64,000 bases of DNA from Balneolaceae bacterium (GTDB lineage: Bacteria > Bacteroidota > Rhodothermia > Balneolales > Balneolaceae): positions 3,026,730-3,090,729 of the forward strand of contig CP030887.1 of NCBI GenBank assembly GCA_006969905.1. The letters run 5' to 3'. This document shows, piece by piece, positions 18,867 through 27,910 of the stretch; position 1 is the first letter of the stretch; every line of letters begins with the position of its first letter. A model generated the notes under the pieces. The model ran no database searches. It saw only the letters and a program-made list of their open reading frames with translations, and had not been told where the DNA came from. The position numbers were made by a program, and so were the translations under genes.

Positions 18867-19715
18867 TTAAACAGCTACCTCAAAGCGGATCAAAGGATCG
18901 GGATTGTAGTTGTGAAGCTTAAAATCTTCAAAAGTAAGTTCATCTACAGGTTTATTGGCAATCTCTAGTGTGGGTAACTCCCTGGGAGTTCGAGTAAGCT
19001 GCTCTTTTAACCCGTCTACATGGTTTACATAGATGTGAGCATCTACAATGGTATGAGCAAAAGTGCCTGGCTCTAAGCCAACTTCCTGTGCAATTGCCAT
19101 AGTTAATGCAGAATAACATGCGAGGTTAAAAGGAATTCCCAGTGCTATATCCCCGGATCGCTGCGTAAGGTGGCAGTTTAGTTTACCGTTCGCCACATTA
19201 AAAATGTACATAATATGACAGGGTGGTAAAGCCATCTCAGGTAGTAAACCAGGGTGCCATGTGCTTACTACTATTCTCCTGCTGTTTGGATTGGTTTTTA
19301 ACATTTCAATAGCACGTTGAACCTGATCAAATTCTTTGCGAACCCAGGTTTCGTGTTCAAATGCACTCCCGTTACCTTCAAGTAAAACGGTTTCTTTTTC
19401 CAGATAGGGAAATTTCCTCCACAAAACGGGATAAATAGGTCCCACATGCCCATCTTCATCAGCCCAGGCATCCCAGATATGGCAATCATTTTCATCACGC
19501 AGCCACCGGATGTGATCTTCTCCTCTCAAATACCACAAAAGCTCCAAAACCACCGACCGGAAAAAAACTTTTTTTGTTGTTAAAAGCGGAAAACCTTCGG
19601 ATAAATCCACTTTATAAAACTCTGCGAAATTAGAGATAGTGTCGGTACCGGTTCGGTTCTCTTTCCGAACACCATTTTCTAATACATTTCTAACCAGGTC
19701 GTGATATTGCTTCAT
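18867..19715 (-). CDS. thyA: Thymidylate synthase
   Basis: Converts dUMP to dTMP using methylene-tetrahydrofolate. Key residues are present: catalytic Cys166 in LPPCH, the phosphate-binding Arg pair 146-147 (SRRIVV), QRSGD (185-189) and Asn197 in PFN. At 282 residues it is slightly longer than E. coli ThyA, with a small insertion around 103-122. One departure stands out: the usual GPVYGKQWR loop reads GPIYPVLWR (92-100), replacing the Gly-Lys-Gln. The Asn of the usual SAWN motif is His here (STWHP). Because the catalytic set is intact I expect a working enzyme of a divergent ThyA subgroup. Followed at 3 nt by folA and preceded at 15 nt by mgtE. Confidence 0.96.
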   Translation of the reverse strand: MKQYHDLVRNVLENGVRKENRTGTDTISNFAEFYKVDLSEGFPLLTTKKVFFRSVVLELLWYLRGEDHIRWLRDENDCHIWDAWADEDGHVGPIYPVLWRKFPYLEKETVLLEGNGSAFEHETWVRKEFDQVQRAIEMLKTNPNSRRIVVSTWHPGLLPEMALPPCHIMYIFNVANGKLNCHLTQRSGDIALGIPFNLACYSALTMAIAQEVGLEPGTFAHTIVDAHIYVNHVDGLKEQLTRTPRELPTLEIANKPVDELTFEDFKLHNYNPDPLIRFEVAV

Positions 19716-19730
19716 AGATTGCTAAAGGTT

Positions 19731-21113
19731 TTACAATAAAATTCCACTCAATAAAAATACTGCTATACTAAAATAAATAATGATTCCGCCTACATCCACA
19801 ACAGTTGCAACAAAAGGTGCCGAAGTTACAGCCGGGTCGAGCCCGATTTTGGATAATATAAAAGGCAGCATAGCCCCAATGATATTCCCAAATACTACAA
19901 TGAGTAAAAGACTAAGCCCTACAACCACTGCTTTCATGACTAATACAATATCCATCGGGTCACCTTCAATGATTCCCCACGAAATGAGTGTCGCAAAACC
20001 CATAACACCTAAAAGAGTTCCCAATAAAAGACCAGAACCCATTTCCCGGACAAAAATACTCTTCCAGCTGTCCGATTTAATATCATCTGTAGCCAATGCA
20101 CGGATAATAAGAGTTGCCGCCTGAGAACCCGAATTTCCCCCGCTTGAGATTAAAAGAGGCACAAAGTATGATAGCAGTACAATCTCTTTTAATACATACT
20201 CATAACCACTCATAGTTAGTGCGGTAATAATCTGACCAACAAAAAGAACTATCAACCATCCTAGTCGCTTTTTTACCATTTCGAAGACAGGAGTTTGGGA
20301 ATAATATTTATCTAAAGCATCCATACCCGCCATCTTTTGCATATCCTCAGTGATCTCTTCTTCAGCTACGTCGATCACATCATCAACGGTAACAATACCC
20401 ACCAATATTCCATCCGAATCAACAACGGGTAATGCAACACGGTCATACTTGGCAAACATCTTTACTGCCTCTTCCTGGTCATCATGTGCCATAAGTGTTT
20501 CGAAAGAGCGATCCATCAGGGATTCAATCGTCTCATCAGGATCAGCTAAAATCAATTCGGTAAGCCTGAGGTCATCAATCAGATATTCTTTGTCATCAAC
20601 AACATAAATACGGTTTAAAGTCTCTGCTACTTCCGCATATTTGCGAATGTGACGCATACTTCGTTCAATAGTCCAATCAGTTTTTACACGAACGTAACGA
20701 GGGGTCATTAAACGACCAATACTCTCCTCCGGATAGCCCAACAGCTTTCTGATCTGCTTTTTATCCTCATCCGTCATAGAATTAACAACCCGTTGGGTAA
20801 GATGGCCCGGCAGCTCTTCCATGAGTGCTACTTGCTCATCAGGCTCCAGGTTATCCATTACATCTGAGAGCTGTTGTTTACTAAAAAGCTCGAGGAGTTC
20901 TACTCCTTTGTTGGTTGGCAGATAGGCAAAAACATCAGCAGCTATGTCTTTTTTTAGTAACCGAAAAACGACAACCGCAATTTTCCCATCTAATTCAAGC
21001 AACATTTCGGCAATGTCAGCCGGTGGCACATCGGTCAAAACCTGCTTCAAACCTACCCAGTCCTTTGATTGGATAAGCTCTTCAAATTCCGGTTTTATGA
21101 GTTGTGCCAACAT
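19731..21113 (-). CDS. mgtE: Magnesium transporter MgtE
   Basis: Inner-membrane Mg2+ channel of the MgtE family, 460 residues, full length. The order is standard: an N-terminal helical domain (about 1-130, with repeated LLELxxPDEQ-like helices and GYPEESIGRLMTPRYV), two CBS domains (about 135-255, with VALPVVDSDGILVGIVTVDDVIDVAEEE split over two turns), a plug helix, and five membrane segments from about 280 to the end including the pore-lining SSGGNSGSQAATLI. The cytosolic part normally senses Mg2+ and closes the pore. The 79 nt before its ATG contain a strong imperfect hairpin ending 7 nt from the start codon, listed separately. Downstream, thyA follows after 15 nt; no functional link to folate genes is obvious. 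Confidence 0.96.
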   Translation of the reverse strand: MLAQLIKPEFEELIQSKDWVGLKQVLTDVPPADIAEMLLELDGKIAVVVFRLLKKDIAADVFAYLPTNKGVELLELFSKQQLSDVMDNLEPDEQVALMEELPGHLTQRVVNSMTDEDKKQIRKLLGYPEESIGRLMTPRYVRVKTDWTIERSMRHIRKYAEVAETLNRIYVVDDKEYLIDDLRLTELILADPDETIESLMDRSFETLMAHDDQEEAVKMFAKYDRVALPVVDSDGILVGIVTVDDVIDVAEEEITEDMQKMAGMDALDKYYSQTPVFEMVKKRLGWLIVLFVGQIITALTMSGYEYVLKEIVLLSYFVPLLISSGGNSGSQAATLIIRALATDDIKSDSWKSIFVREMGSGLLLGTLLGVMGFATLISWGIIEGDPMDIVLVMKAVVVGLSLLLIVVFGNIIGAMLPFILSKIGLDPAVTSAPFVATVVDVGGIIIYFSIAVFLLSGILL

Positions 21114-21120
21114 GAGAAAA

Positions 21121-21174
21121 TGACTGATGGGATTAGACCTTGAGGACGGGCTAAGAATCGGGGTAAATCAGTCA
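21121..21174 (-). promoter_or_regulatory. Leader hairpin before mgtE
   Basis: Between rnc and mgtE, TGACTGAT (21121-21128) and ATCAGTCA (21167-21174) form a perfect 8-bp outer stem. Inside, ATTAGxCC can pair with GGxCTAA plus a small bulge, leaving an 8-nt loop. Read on the minus strand the structure ends 7 nt before the mgtE ATG and is followed by a TTTT. It may be an attenuator, a translation-masking stem, or a terminator that weakens read-through from the fab-rnc genes. It is too short for a known M-box Mg2+ riboswitch. Confidence 0.5.
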
Positions 21175-21192
21175 AAAAACAAGTGCAATAGC

Positions 21193-21933
21193 TCAGTTTT
21201 GAAGAGTTTTCAGTGCCATTTCGGCTGCCTTTTGTTCTGCACTTTTTTTATTCTTGCCATTACCAAAACCAAGTTCTACGCCATCAACCATTACTTTGAT
21301 CTCAAATATCTTATCATGTCCTGGGCCCATTTCATTAATCAGTTCATACCTGGGTAACGACATTTTTCTAGCCTGAGTTAATTCTAAAAGCGCACTCTTG
21401 TGATTATCTACTGTATGGACTAACTCTTCGAAATCTACATGTTTGCTGATTACCTTGTCCACAAAACGATAGGCATCTGCATAACCTTGTGTTATATAAA
21501 TGGCTGCAATTATGGATTCAAATACATCCGCCAGGATACTTTTTGAAAGCGGGGGCTTATTTCTTCCTTCCGCCAGCTCCAATAAGTCATCAATTCCCAG
21601 TTTGGTTGTAAAGTCTGATAAGGTTTCCCCCCTAACCAATTTTGCACGAATTTTTGTGAGGAAGCCTTCATCTTTTTTAGGATATTTTTTGAATAAGATT
21701 TCTGCAGCAATCAGGTCAAGAACAGCATCTCCTAAAAATTCCAATCGCTCATAAGAATCGAAAGACTCATATTTATCATCTGAAAGTGTAGAACGATGGC
21801 GTAATGCCCTTAAAAATAAAGAAGGATCATTGATACGAACATCAATGATCCTTTCCAGTTTCTTTATTCGTTCATGGACAGAAGGGTCAGCTAAGCTGTT
21901 TCCCTTAAATAAAGTCCTGAACCAAGATATCAT
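21193..21933 (-). CDS. rnc: Ribonuclease III
   Basis: Double-strand-specific endoribonuclease used in rRNA processing and in turnover of structured mRNAs. The RNase III signature YERLEFLGDAVLDL is at residues 61-74, with the second acidic cluster in DVFESIIAAIYI near 149. A double-stranded-RNA-binding domain follows (about 178-245, ending KKSAEQKAAEMALKTL). The 246-residue length is normal, with a roughly 20-residue N-terminal extension. It starts 3 nt after fabF stops. The acpP-fabF-rnc order is widely conserved in bacteria. Confidence 0.97.
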   Translation of the reverse strand: MISWFRTLFKGNSLADPSVHERIKKLERIIDVRINDPSLFLRALRHRSTLSDDKYESFDSYERLEFLGDAVLDLIAAEILFKKYPKKDEGFLTKIRAKLVRGETLSDFTTKLGIDDLLELAEGRNKPPLSKSILADVFESIIAAIYITQGYADAYRFVDKVISKHVDFEELVHTVDNHKSALLELTQARKMSLPRYELINEMGPGHDKIFEIKVMVDGVELGFGNGKNKKSAEQKAAEMALKTLQN

Positions 21934-21936
21934 CTT

Positions 21937-23181
21937 CTAGTCTTGATACTTCTTAAATACCAGTGTTGTGTTATGGCCGCCAAAACCAAAAGCATTATTA
22001 AGTGCATAAGTGATATCCCTGGCTTCAGCCTCGTTGGCAGTGTAGTTAAGATCACACTCCGGATCCTGGTTGAAAATATTAATCGTTGGGGGTATTAATC
22101 CATGATAAATGGCTAATAATGAAGCAACTGATTCAATAGCACCAGCAGCACCTAAGGTATGCCCGGTCATTGACTTAGTTGAGTTCAGATTAATTTTCTT
22201 GGCGTGATCTCCAAATACTTTTTTTATCGAGTTAGTCTCGGCAACATCTCCTAGTGGTGTTGAAGTACCATGCATATTAATGTGATCCACATCCTCAGGC
22301 GTAATACCTGCAGATTGTAGCGCACTGTTCATAGCAAGCATTACCCCACCGCCTTCAGGATCTGGTGCTGTTATATGGTATGCATCGGAAGAAAATCCAT
22401 AACCAACAATTTCCCCATAAATGCGGGCTCCACGTTTTTGTGCCGCCTCAAGTTCTTCCAGGAAGAAAATACCTGAGCCTTCACCCAGCACAAATCCATC
22501 ACGGTCTTTATCGAATGGACGAGAGGCTGTCTCGGGATCATCATTACGAGTACTCATTGCTTTTAAGGCGTTAAATCCGGTGATTCCTACCCGAGTAACC
22601 GGTGCTTCTGAACCACCTGTAATGGCCATATCTGTTTGACCATAGCGGATGGCATCATAAGCTGCACCAATGTTATTTGAACCTGTAGCACAAGCAGATA
22701 CTACACAATAATTAGGCCCGCGGAATCCATACTTAATGGAAATATGACCCGGAACCAAATCCGGTATCAACATAGGAATAAAAAATGGAGAAACGCCACG
22801 AGGTCCTTTTTCATGGAATGAAACGGATTGCTCATAGAATGTTCTCATACCACCAATACCGCTTCCTACAATTACTGCTACACGATCTTTATTGATCGCA
22901 TCAAGATCAATTTTGCTATCCAGAATAGCTTCTTCAGCTGCAATAAGAGCATATTGCTGAACATCGTCCAACCGACGCCCTTCTCTGCGGTCAAAGTATT
23001 TAGATTGATCGTAATCGTTAATATAAGCAGCAAAAGTGGTGGCAAAACCAGTGGTATCAAAACGTTCTATTGTTTTGGCCCCGCTTTTTCCTGAAATAAG
23101 ACTGTTCCAGAAATCGGGTGCGCTTTTACCTATTGGGGTAAAAGCGCCGATTCCTGTTATAACAACTCTTCGTGGTGTCAT
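21937..23181 (-). CDS. fabF: 3-oxoacyl-[ACP] synthase II
   Basis: Condensing enzyme of type II fatty-acid synthesis; elongates acyl-ACP with malonyl-ACP. The Cys-His-His triad is visible: Cys164 in VSACATGSNN, His304 in NMHGTSTPLGD and His341 in KSMTGHTLGAAG. The 414-residue length matches the family. It lies 15 nt downstream of acpP, its carrier protein, and 3 nt upstream of rnc. Nothing unusual is seen. Confidence 0.98.
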   Translation of the reverse strand: MTPRRVVITGIGAFTPIGKSAPDFWNSLISGKSGAKTIERFDTTGFATTFAAYINDYDQSKYFDRREGRRLDDVQQYALIAAEEAILDSKIDLDAINKDRVAVIVGSGIGGMRTFYEQSVSFHEKGPRGVSPFFIPMLIPDLVPGHISIKYGFRGPNYCVVSACATGSNNIGAAYDAIRYGQTDMAITGGSEAPVTRVGITGFNALKAMSTRNDDPETASRPFDKDRDGFVLGEGSGIFFLEELEAAQKRGARIYGEIVGYGFSSDAYHITAPDPEGGGVMLAMNSALQSAGITPEDVDHINMHGTSTPLGDVAETNSIKKVFGDHAKKINLNSTKSMTGHTLGAAGAIESVASLLAIYHGLIPPTINIFNQDPECDLNYTANEAEARDITYALNNAFGFGGHNTTLVFKKYQD

Positions 23182-23196
23182 AAATTGATTAAAAAA

Positions 23197-23436
23197 TTAG
23201 GATAGTTTCCCTGCAAGATAGCTTACCGCATCTCCTACTGTGGCAATATTCTCAGCATCTTCATCAGGTATGCTAAGATCGAATTCTTTTTCGAATTCCA
23301 TGATTAACTCAACAGTATCCAAAGAGTCTGCACCCAAATCGTTAGTAAAATTAGCGTCCGCAGTTACTTCAGATTCATCTACACCGAGTTTATCGATGAT
23401 GATATCTTTTACTTTAGCTTCTACATCTTGTGACAT
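23197..23436 (-). CDS. acpP: Acyl carrier protein
   Basis: Small acidic carrier (79 aa) that holds growing acyl chains on a phosphopantetheine arm. The attachment serine is Ser38 in [12 protein letters not shown]. It sits between fabG and fabF as in most bacteria. The 81-nt gap to fabG is much longer than the other spacings in this cluster and carries a good Shine-Dalgarno (AAGGA, 6 nt before the ATG) and a weak promoter-like pair on the minus strand (TTG, 20 nt, TATGTTCT). Extra transcription from there would suit the high demand for ACP, but it is inference. Confidence 0.98.
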   Translation of the reverse strand: MSQDVEAKVKDIIIDKLGVDESEVTADANFTNDLGADSLDTVELIMEFEKEFDLSIPDEDAENIATVGDAVSYLAGKLS

Positions 23437-23517
23437 ATCGTTTCCTTAAGGTTATTTGATAGTTAGATTAATGTACATTGAAAGAACATAAAAATTCATT
23501 TGAGCATCTGCAACAAG

Positions 23518-24267
23518 CTACATAGCCATGCCGCCATCTACCCGTATAGTCTCACCGGTTATATAGCTACTCATATCAGAGGCTAAAAAAGCTACTGCAT
23601 CAGCCACTTCATGTGCTTCTCCTGCCCTGCCAAGTGGAGTTTCTGCCTTAATACCTTCCAGTACTTTTTCACCCAATTGATCGGTCATATCGGTAATAAT
23701 ATATCCCGGGGCAATAACATTCGCACGGATATTCCGGGATGCAAGTTCCTTGGCATAAGACTTCGTAAAACCAATTATACCTGCTTTTGATGCTGAATAA
23801 TTGCTCTGGCCTGCATTCCCGGAAATTCCCACTACCGAGCTGATGTTAATGATAGAACCTCCACGGTTTTTCATCATAGGCTTTGCAGCTGCTTTTGAAT
23901 AATTGAATATACTTTTAAGATTAGTGGTAATTACATCATCCCACTGTTCTTCACTCATTCTCAGGATTAAATTGTCTTTGGTGATGCCAGCATTGTTAAC
24001 AAGCACATCCAGCTTTCCCCAATCTTCGAGAATAGAGCTAATTACTTCCTCCGCCTGGCTAAAATCAACTGCATCTGCCTGGAAAGCTTTGGCCTTACGC
24101 CCCATTTTCTCAATTTCAGAAACTACTTTATTTGCTGCATCGGCTGAGCGGGCATACGTAATAGCAACATCTGCTCCTAATTCAGCGAGCTTTAACGCAA
24201 TTGAGCGACCAATTCCCCGGCTTCCCCCGGTTACTAATGTAGTTTTTCCTTCAAGTGATAATGACAT
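23518..24267 (-). CDS. fabG: 3-oxoacyl-[ACP] reductase
   Basis: NADPH-dependent short-chain dehydrogenase that reduces 3-oxoacyl-ACP in each round of fatty-acid elongation. Cofactor motif TGGSRGIG is at 13-20, NNAG at 91-94, and the catalytic set is Ser144, Tyr157 and Lys161 (NISSVVG ... NYSASKAG). The C-terminus GETIRVDGGMAM is typical. It starts 6 nt after fabD stops. 249 residues is the standard length. Confidence 0.98.
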   Translation of the reverse strand: MSLSLEGKTTLVTGGSRGIGRSIALKLAELGADVAITYARSADAANKVVSEIEKMGRKAKAFQADAVDFSQAEEVISSILEDWGKLDVLVNNAGITKDNLILRMSEEQWDDVITTNLKSIFNYSKAAAKPMMKNRGGSIINISSVVGISGNAGQSNYSASKAGIIGFTKSYAKELASRNIRANVIAPGYIITDMTDQLGEKVLEGIKAETPLGRAGEAHEVADAVAFLASDMSSYITGETIRVDGGMAM

Positions 24268-24273
24268 AATTAC

Positions 24274-25161
24274 TTATTGATGACCTGAAATTTCTGCTTT
24301 TCGGTGTGTCCTTTTCACCAACCCCTGGAGAACTTTACCCGGGCCTACTTCAACAAAAGAATCAACCCCATTATCAACCATATTAAGAATGGTTTGAGTC
24401 CATCGAACAGGATTCATTAATTGATTGAGTAAGTTTGATCGTATTTCTTCAGGATTTGTGGTAGGTTTAGCTGTATAATTACTGTAAATGGGACAACCTG
24501 GTGTTTTAATCTCTAAGTTTTCCAGAGACTCTTTTAACCCGTCAAAAGCCGGCTGCATTAAGGAAGAATGAAATGCACCTGAAACGGGCAATAGCATTGC
24601 CATTCGGGCGCCTGACTCTTTAGCAATTTCCACTGCTTTTTCCACTGCTTCAATATAGCCTGAGATAACAAGTTGCCCCGGACAATTATAATTTGCCGCG
24701 ATTACTTCCTTTCCTGTTTCCCCGGATGCTTTTGAACAAAGTTCTTCTACAGCTTCATCATTCATCCCAATAATTGCTGCCATAGTACCGGGGTTTGAGG
24801 CACCTGCTTGTTGCATAAGCTGGCCTCTTTTTCTTACAATTTTAAGAGCATCCCCAAAAGTTAAAGCACCGCCTGCAACCAATGCAGTGAATTCTCCAAG
24901 GCTATGGCCTGCAACGGCATTTGGGTTTGCATCAAGTGTGTTGAATAAAGCTATTGAATGAAGGAATATTGCGGGCTGGGTAAACTCCGTTTGCTTGAGT
25001 TTTTCCTCAGGCCCCTGAAACATGATACTTTTGAGATCAATCCCAAGTACATCATTTGCCTGGTCAACTAACGCTGAAACAGAGCTATTAGATTCGTAAT
25101 GATCTTTAGCCATTCCCACAAATTGAGAACCCTGCCCGGGGAAAAGATACGCCGTGCTCAT
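24274..25161 (-). CDS. fabD: Malonyl-CoA:ACP transacylase
   Basis: Loads malonyl groups from CoA onto ACP. The N-terminal FPGQGSQ is at 7-13, the nucleophile Ser87 is in GHSLGEF, and the catalytic His198 is in VSGAFHSSLM. The late QL/NPVRW and VEVGPGKVLQGL blocks are also normal. Length 295 is typical of the family. Its ATG overlaps the fabH stop by one base (TAATG), a sign of translational coupling. Confidence 0.98.
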   Translation of the reverse strand: MSTAYLFPGQGSQFVGMAKDHYESNSSVSALVDQANDVLGIDLKSIMFQGPEEKLKQTEFTQPAIFLHSIALFNTLDANPNAVAGHSLGEFTALVAGGALTFGDALKIVRKRGQLMQQAGASNPGTMAAIIGMNDEAVEELCSKASGETGKEVIAANYNCPGQLVISGYIEAVEKAVEIAKESGARMAMLLPVSGAFHSSLMQPAFDGLKESLENLEIKTPGCPIYSNYTAKPTTNPEEIRSNLLNQLMNPVRWTQTILNMVDNGVDSFVEVGPGKVLQGLVKRTHRKAEISGHQ

Positions 25162-26153
25162 TATTTAATTCCCCATTTCAGATAAATAGCTCCCCAGGTA
25201 AAACCTCCACCAAATGCTGCAAGAATCAGGTTATCACCAAAATTCAATTTGTCTTGCCAGTCATATAAACAAAGAGGAATGGTACCTGCCGTTGTATTTC
25301 CATATTTATTGATGTTTATCATCACTTTTTCGGAAGAAAGCCCCATTCTGTTAGCCGTAGCATCTATAATGCGTAAGTTTGCCTGATGTGGAACCAACCA
25401 TGCTACATCTTCCGGAGCAAGGTTATTTTTCTCCATTATCTCAAGAGATACATCAGCCATACCCATTGTAGCCTTTTTGAAAACAGTCCTGCCATCCTGA
25501 GAAATATAATGCTGCTTGTTTTCAACGGTTTCTTTTGTGGATGGGTTACGGCTTCCTCCCGCATGTTGGTACAAACTGCATTGAACATCGCCTTCCGTAT
25601 AATGAATCTGATCAATTACCCCTGTTCCGTCAGTAGATTCTTCCAGTAAAACAGCCCCTGCACCGTCTCCGAATAAAATGCTTGTCGTACGATCTTCATA
25701 GTCTAAGATAGAGCTCATTTTATCAGATCCAATCACTAGTACTTTTTTGGCTCTTCCTGCCTCTATGTACATAGCACCTGTACTTAAAGCATAAAGGAAA
25801 CCGGAGCATGCAGCCGAAAGGTCAAATGCGAATGCTTTCTCTGCGCCTATCATCTTCTGGACCAAGCAAGCAGATGCAGGAAACATGTAATCAGGAGTTA
25901 CAGTTGCCAAAATTATCAAATCAACATCTTTTGCATCTACACCCGCTTTACTTAATGCTTCTTTTGAAGCCTCTGCACCCATAAAAGCTGTAGCTTTTTC
26001 CGGGTCTTTAAGTATTCTTCTTTCTTCTATTCCGGTCCGGGTTCTGATCCATTCATCACTGGTATCCATAATCTTTTCCAGCTCAAAATTAGTCATCCTG
26101 AACTCGGGTAAATAATGCCCAACCGCTGTAATTTTAGCGCGTTTTACTTCCAT
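25161..26153 (-). CDS. fabH: 3-oxoacyl-[ACP] synthase III
   Basis: Starts fatty-acid synthesis by condensing an acyl-CoA with malonyl-ACP. The Cys-His-Asn triad is Cys116 (DLSAACSGFL), His256 (VPHQANLRI) and Asn286 (NKYGNTTAGTIP). The substrate-entry segment TSDEWIRTRTGIEERR is near 31-46. At 330 residues it is a typical FabH. It follows plsX by 12 nt and overlaps fabD by one base. Confidence 0.98.
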   Translation of the reverse strand: MEVKRAKITAVGHYLPEFRMTNFELEKIMDTSDEWIRTRTGIEERRILKDPEKATAFMGAEASKEALSKAGVDAKDVDLIILATVTPDYMFPASACLVQKMIGAEKAFAFDLSAACSGFLYALSTGAMYIEAGRAKKVLVIGSDKMSSILDYEDRTTSILFGDGAGAVLLEESTDGTGVIDQIHYTEGDVQCSLYQHAGGSRNPSTKETVENKQHYISQDGRTVFKKATMGMADVSLEIMEKNNLAPEDVAWLVPHQANLRIIDATANRMGLSSEKVMININKYGNTTAGTIPLCLYDWQDKLNFGDNLILAAFGGGFTWGAIYLKWGIK

Positions 26154-26165
26154 AAGAATGGTCTA

Positions 26166-27149
26166 TCAATTTAGAGATGCGACAATTTTGCCATTTACAT
26201 CGTTTTCGATGCATTTAACGGCACTTTTAATCATATTTTTTATTGCTAGAGGTGTACTGCCCCCGTGGCCAACTATACTTACTCCATTTACACCCAAAAA
26301 GGGTATCCCCCCTACCAGTTCGTAATTAAAGGGAGCCAGTGCTTTATGTAATATTTTTTGTGTGGCTACTATTTCTTCCGGCTTAACCTCTATTTCTGAA
26401 ATGGCTTTTTTAACCAAAGTTGTAAGAGTTTCAGGAATAGATTCACCAAACTTTAAAAGGATATTGCCAACCAAACCGTCAGTCAAGTATACATCTGCTT
26501 TTCCGGAAAGAACATCTCTTCCCTCTACATTACCAATGAAACCCGGTAATTCTTTAATGTGTTTATGAATGGCTTTTAATTCTTCAGTACCCTTCTCGTC
26601 TTCCTCGCCTACATTTAGTAAACCTACCTGGGGATTTTCAATACCCATAATATGCTGGCAAAATACTTGCCCCATTATGGCAAATTGACGCGCTAACTCA
26701 GGTTTGATTTCTAAATTAGCCCCGGCATCAACAAGAATTCTGAACCCCTTAATAGTTGGATAATAGGATGCAATTGTTGGCCTTGAAACACCTTCCAGGC
26801 GACCCAGGATAAAAGCCGATGCCGCAAGTAGTGCACCCGTATTCCCTGCGCTTACAAATGCCTGGCATTTGCCGGCCTTATGCAGCCCCATGCCAACAAC
26901 TATAGAAGATTGCTGCTTATTTTTTATTGCCGCTGATGGAGATTCCTCCATGCCAATAACTTGTGGAGCATCCTGTATATGCAACCGGCTGGGGTCATAC
27001 TCTTTTCCCTGCAATTCATTTTCAATGGAAGCCTTTGGGCCTACCAGAAGAACTTGTAAGGAAGAATCGTCCTGAAGAGCTGAAATAGCCCCTTCAACAG
27101 GGTTTTTAGGAAAATGATCGCCACCGGCAGCGTCAACTGCAACAATCAT
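26166..27149 (-). CDS. plsX: Phosphate acyltransferase PlsX
   Basis: Makes acyl-phosphate from acyl-ACP, the first step of the PlsX/PlsY route into phospholipids. Recognisable by IVAVDAAGGDHFPKNPVEGA at the N-terminus, SAGNTGALLAAS near 101, DAGANLEIKPE, LLNVGEEDEKGTE and GFIGNVEGRDVLSGKAD. The GGIPFLGVNGVSIVGHG segment near the end is also diagnostic. 327 residues, complete. It lies 11 nt after rpmF and 12 nt before fabH, the textbook order. Confidence 0.97.
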   Translation of the reverse strand: MIVAVDAAGGDHFPKNPVEGAISALQDDSSLQVLLVGPKASIENELQGKEYDPSRLHIQDAPQVIGMEESPSAAIKNKQQSSIVVGMGLHKAGKCQAFVSAGNTGALLAASAFILGRLEGVSRPTIASYYPTIKGFRILVDAGANLEIKPELARQFAIMGQVFCQHIMGIENPQVGLLNVGEEDEKGTEELKAIHKHIKELPGFIGNVEGRDVLSGKADVYLTDGLVGNILLKFGESIPETLTTLVKKAISEIEVKPEEIVATQKILHKALAPFNYELVGGIPFLGVNGVSIVGHGGSTPLAIKNMIKSAVKCIENDVNGKIVASLN

Positions 27150-27160
27150 GGTTTTAACTT

Positions 27161-27340
27161 TTAGTTAGCCGCTTTCATTACCTGCCGGCCACGATAGTGC
27201 CCGCACTCGCCACAAGCATGGTGATATCGGTGTAAAGCCCCGCAATTTGAACATTTAGCTAATGTTACATCAGAAATGGCGTGATGTGAACGGCGCTGGT
27301 CTCTACGAGCTTTGGATGTTTTTCGCTTTGGATGTGCCAT
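27161..27340 (-). CDS. rpmF: 50S ribosomal protein L32
   Basis: A 59-residue basic protein found by reading the gap between yceD and plsX. It starts [19 protein letters not shown], the universal L32 opening, and carries a zinc-ribbon CSNC (30-33) and CGEC (43-46). Both Cys pairs are intact, so this is the zinc-binding form. Spacing is 13 nt from yceD and 11 nt to plsX. The yceD-rpmF-plsX-fab arrangement links ribosome and membrane synthesis in many bacteria. Confidence 0.97.
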   Translation of the reverse strand: MAHPKRKTSKARRDQRRSHHAISDVTLAKCSNCGALHRYHHACGECGHYRGRQVMKAAN

Positions 27341-27353
27341 TTTTACCTTTCAG

Positions 27354-27857
27354 TTATTTCTTTAATTCTTTTAATGCTTCCCATCTTGGATCAATATAAT
27401 CTTCACCTTCCTCCGGAGTATCACCAAATTGCTGGTTCAAAAACTCTTTCGGTTTGCCATCCTGATCCAAAAACCGGGGATGTAATTTCTTTACCGGAAG
27501 TACAAGCAAAATTGTATCTCGTACATCTTGCTCTAAATCTATTTGCTGATATTTAGTATCAAAATTCCTGATTGCACCGTATTCATCTGCCGATTCATCT
27601 ACTTTTTCTGTTTTGAATAATACCTCGTAGTCTTTTTCTACAGGATATTCAAATATATCGAGTGAACGGTCACAGATAAGTTCAACTCTTGCTGAAATAC
27701 TGAAATTGGCTCTTATAAACTCTATGGTTCGGTAAAACTCAATTTCAATACTGCCCCCTTTAAAAGGTATATTACCTAAATCGAGGTCTTCAGGTTGTAA
27801 TTGAACTGCTCGTTGGCTTGGTCCTTCAGGAATTTCAAAGATCTTAAACTTCAACAT
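27354..27857 (-). CDS. YceD/DUF177 family protein
   Basis: 167-residue acidic protein directly upstream of rpmF, the position held by YceD (DUF177) in most bacteria. Features supporting the family are the FxxGxIEIEFYRT-like strand, a single CDRSLDIFEYPVEKDYEVLF segment (the usual C-R/S-L-D motif), the acidic 'YxIDLxxxVRDxILLxLP' helix (QQIDLEQDVRDTILLVLP), and a C-terminus of the form DPRWEALKELKK. YceD homologues are tied to 23S rRNA accumulation in plants and bacteria; the molecular role is not settled. The 53-nt gap to the upstream kinase gene could hold a promoter, but none is clear. Confidence 0.88.
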   Translation of the reverse strand: MLKFKIFEIPEGPSQRAVQLQPEDLDLGNIPFKGGSIEIEFYRTIEFIRANFSISARVELICDRSLDIFEYPVEKDYEVLFKTEKVDESADEYGAIRNFDTKYQQIDLEQDVRDTILLVLPVKKLHPRFLDQDGKPKEFLNQQFGDTPEEGEDYIDPRWEALKELKK

Positions 27858-27910
27858 ATAGGGTCTCCGTTACAGCTTGCAAATATAAGGATAATACCTA
27901 TGGAGTACAA

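Noticed and set aside
21114-21192. M-box Mg2+ riboswitch before mgtE
   Set aside because: The leader is under 80 nt and the hairpin does not show the M-box core; kept only as an unclassified structure.
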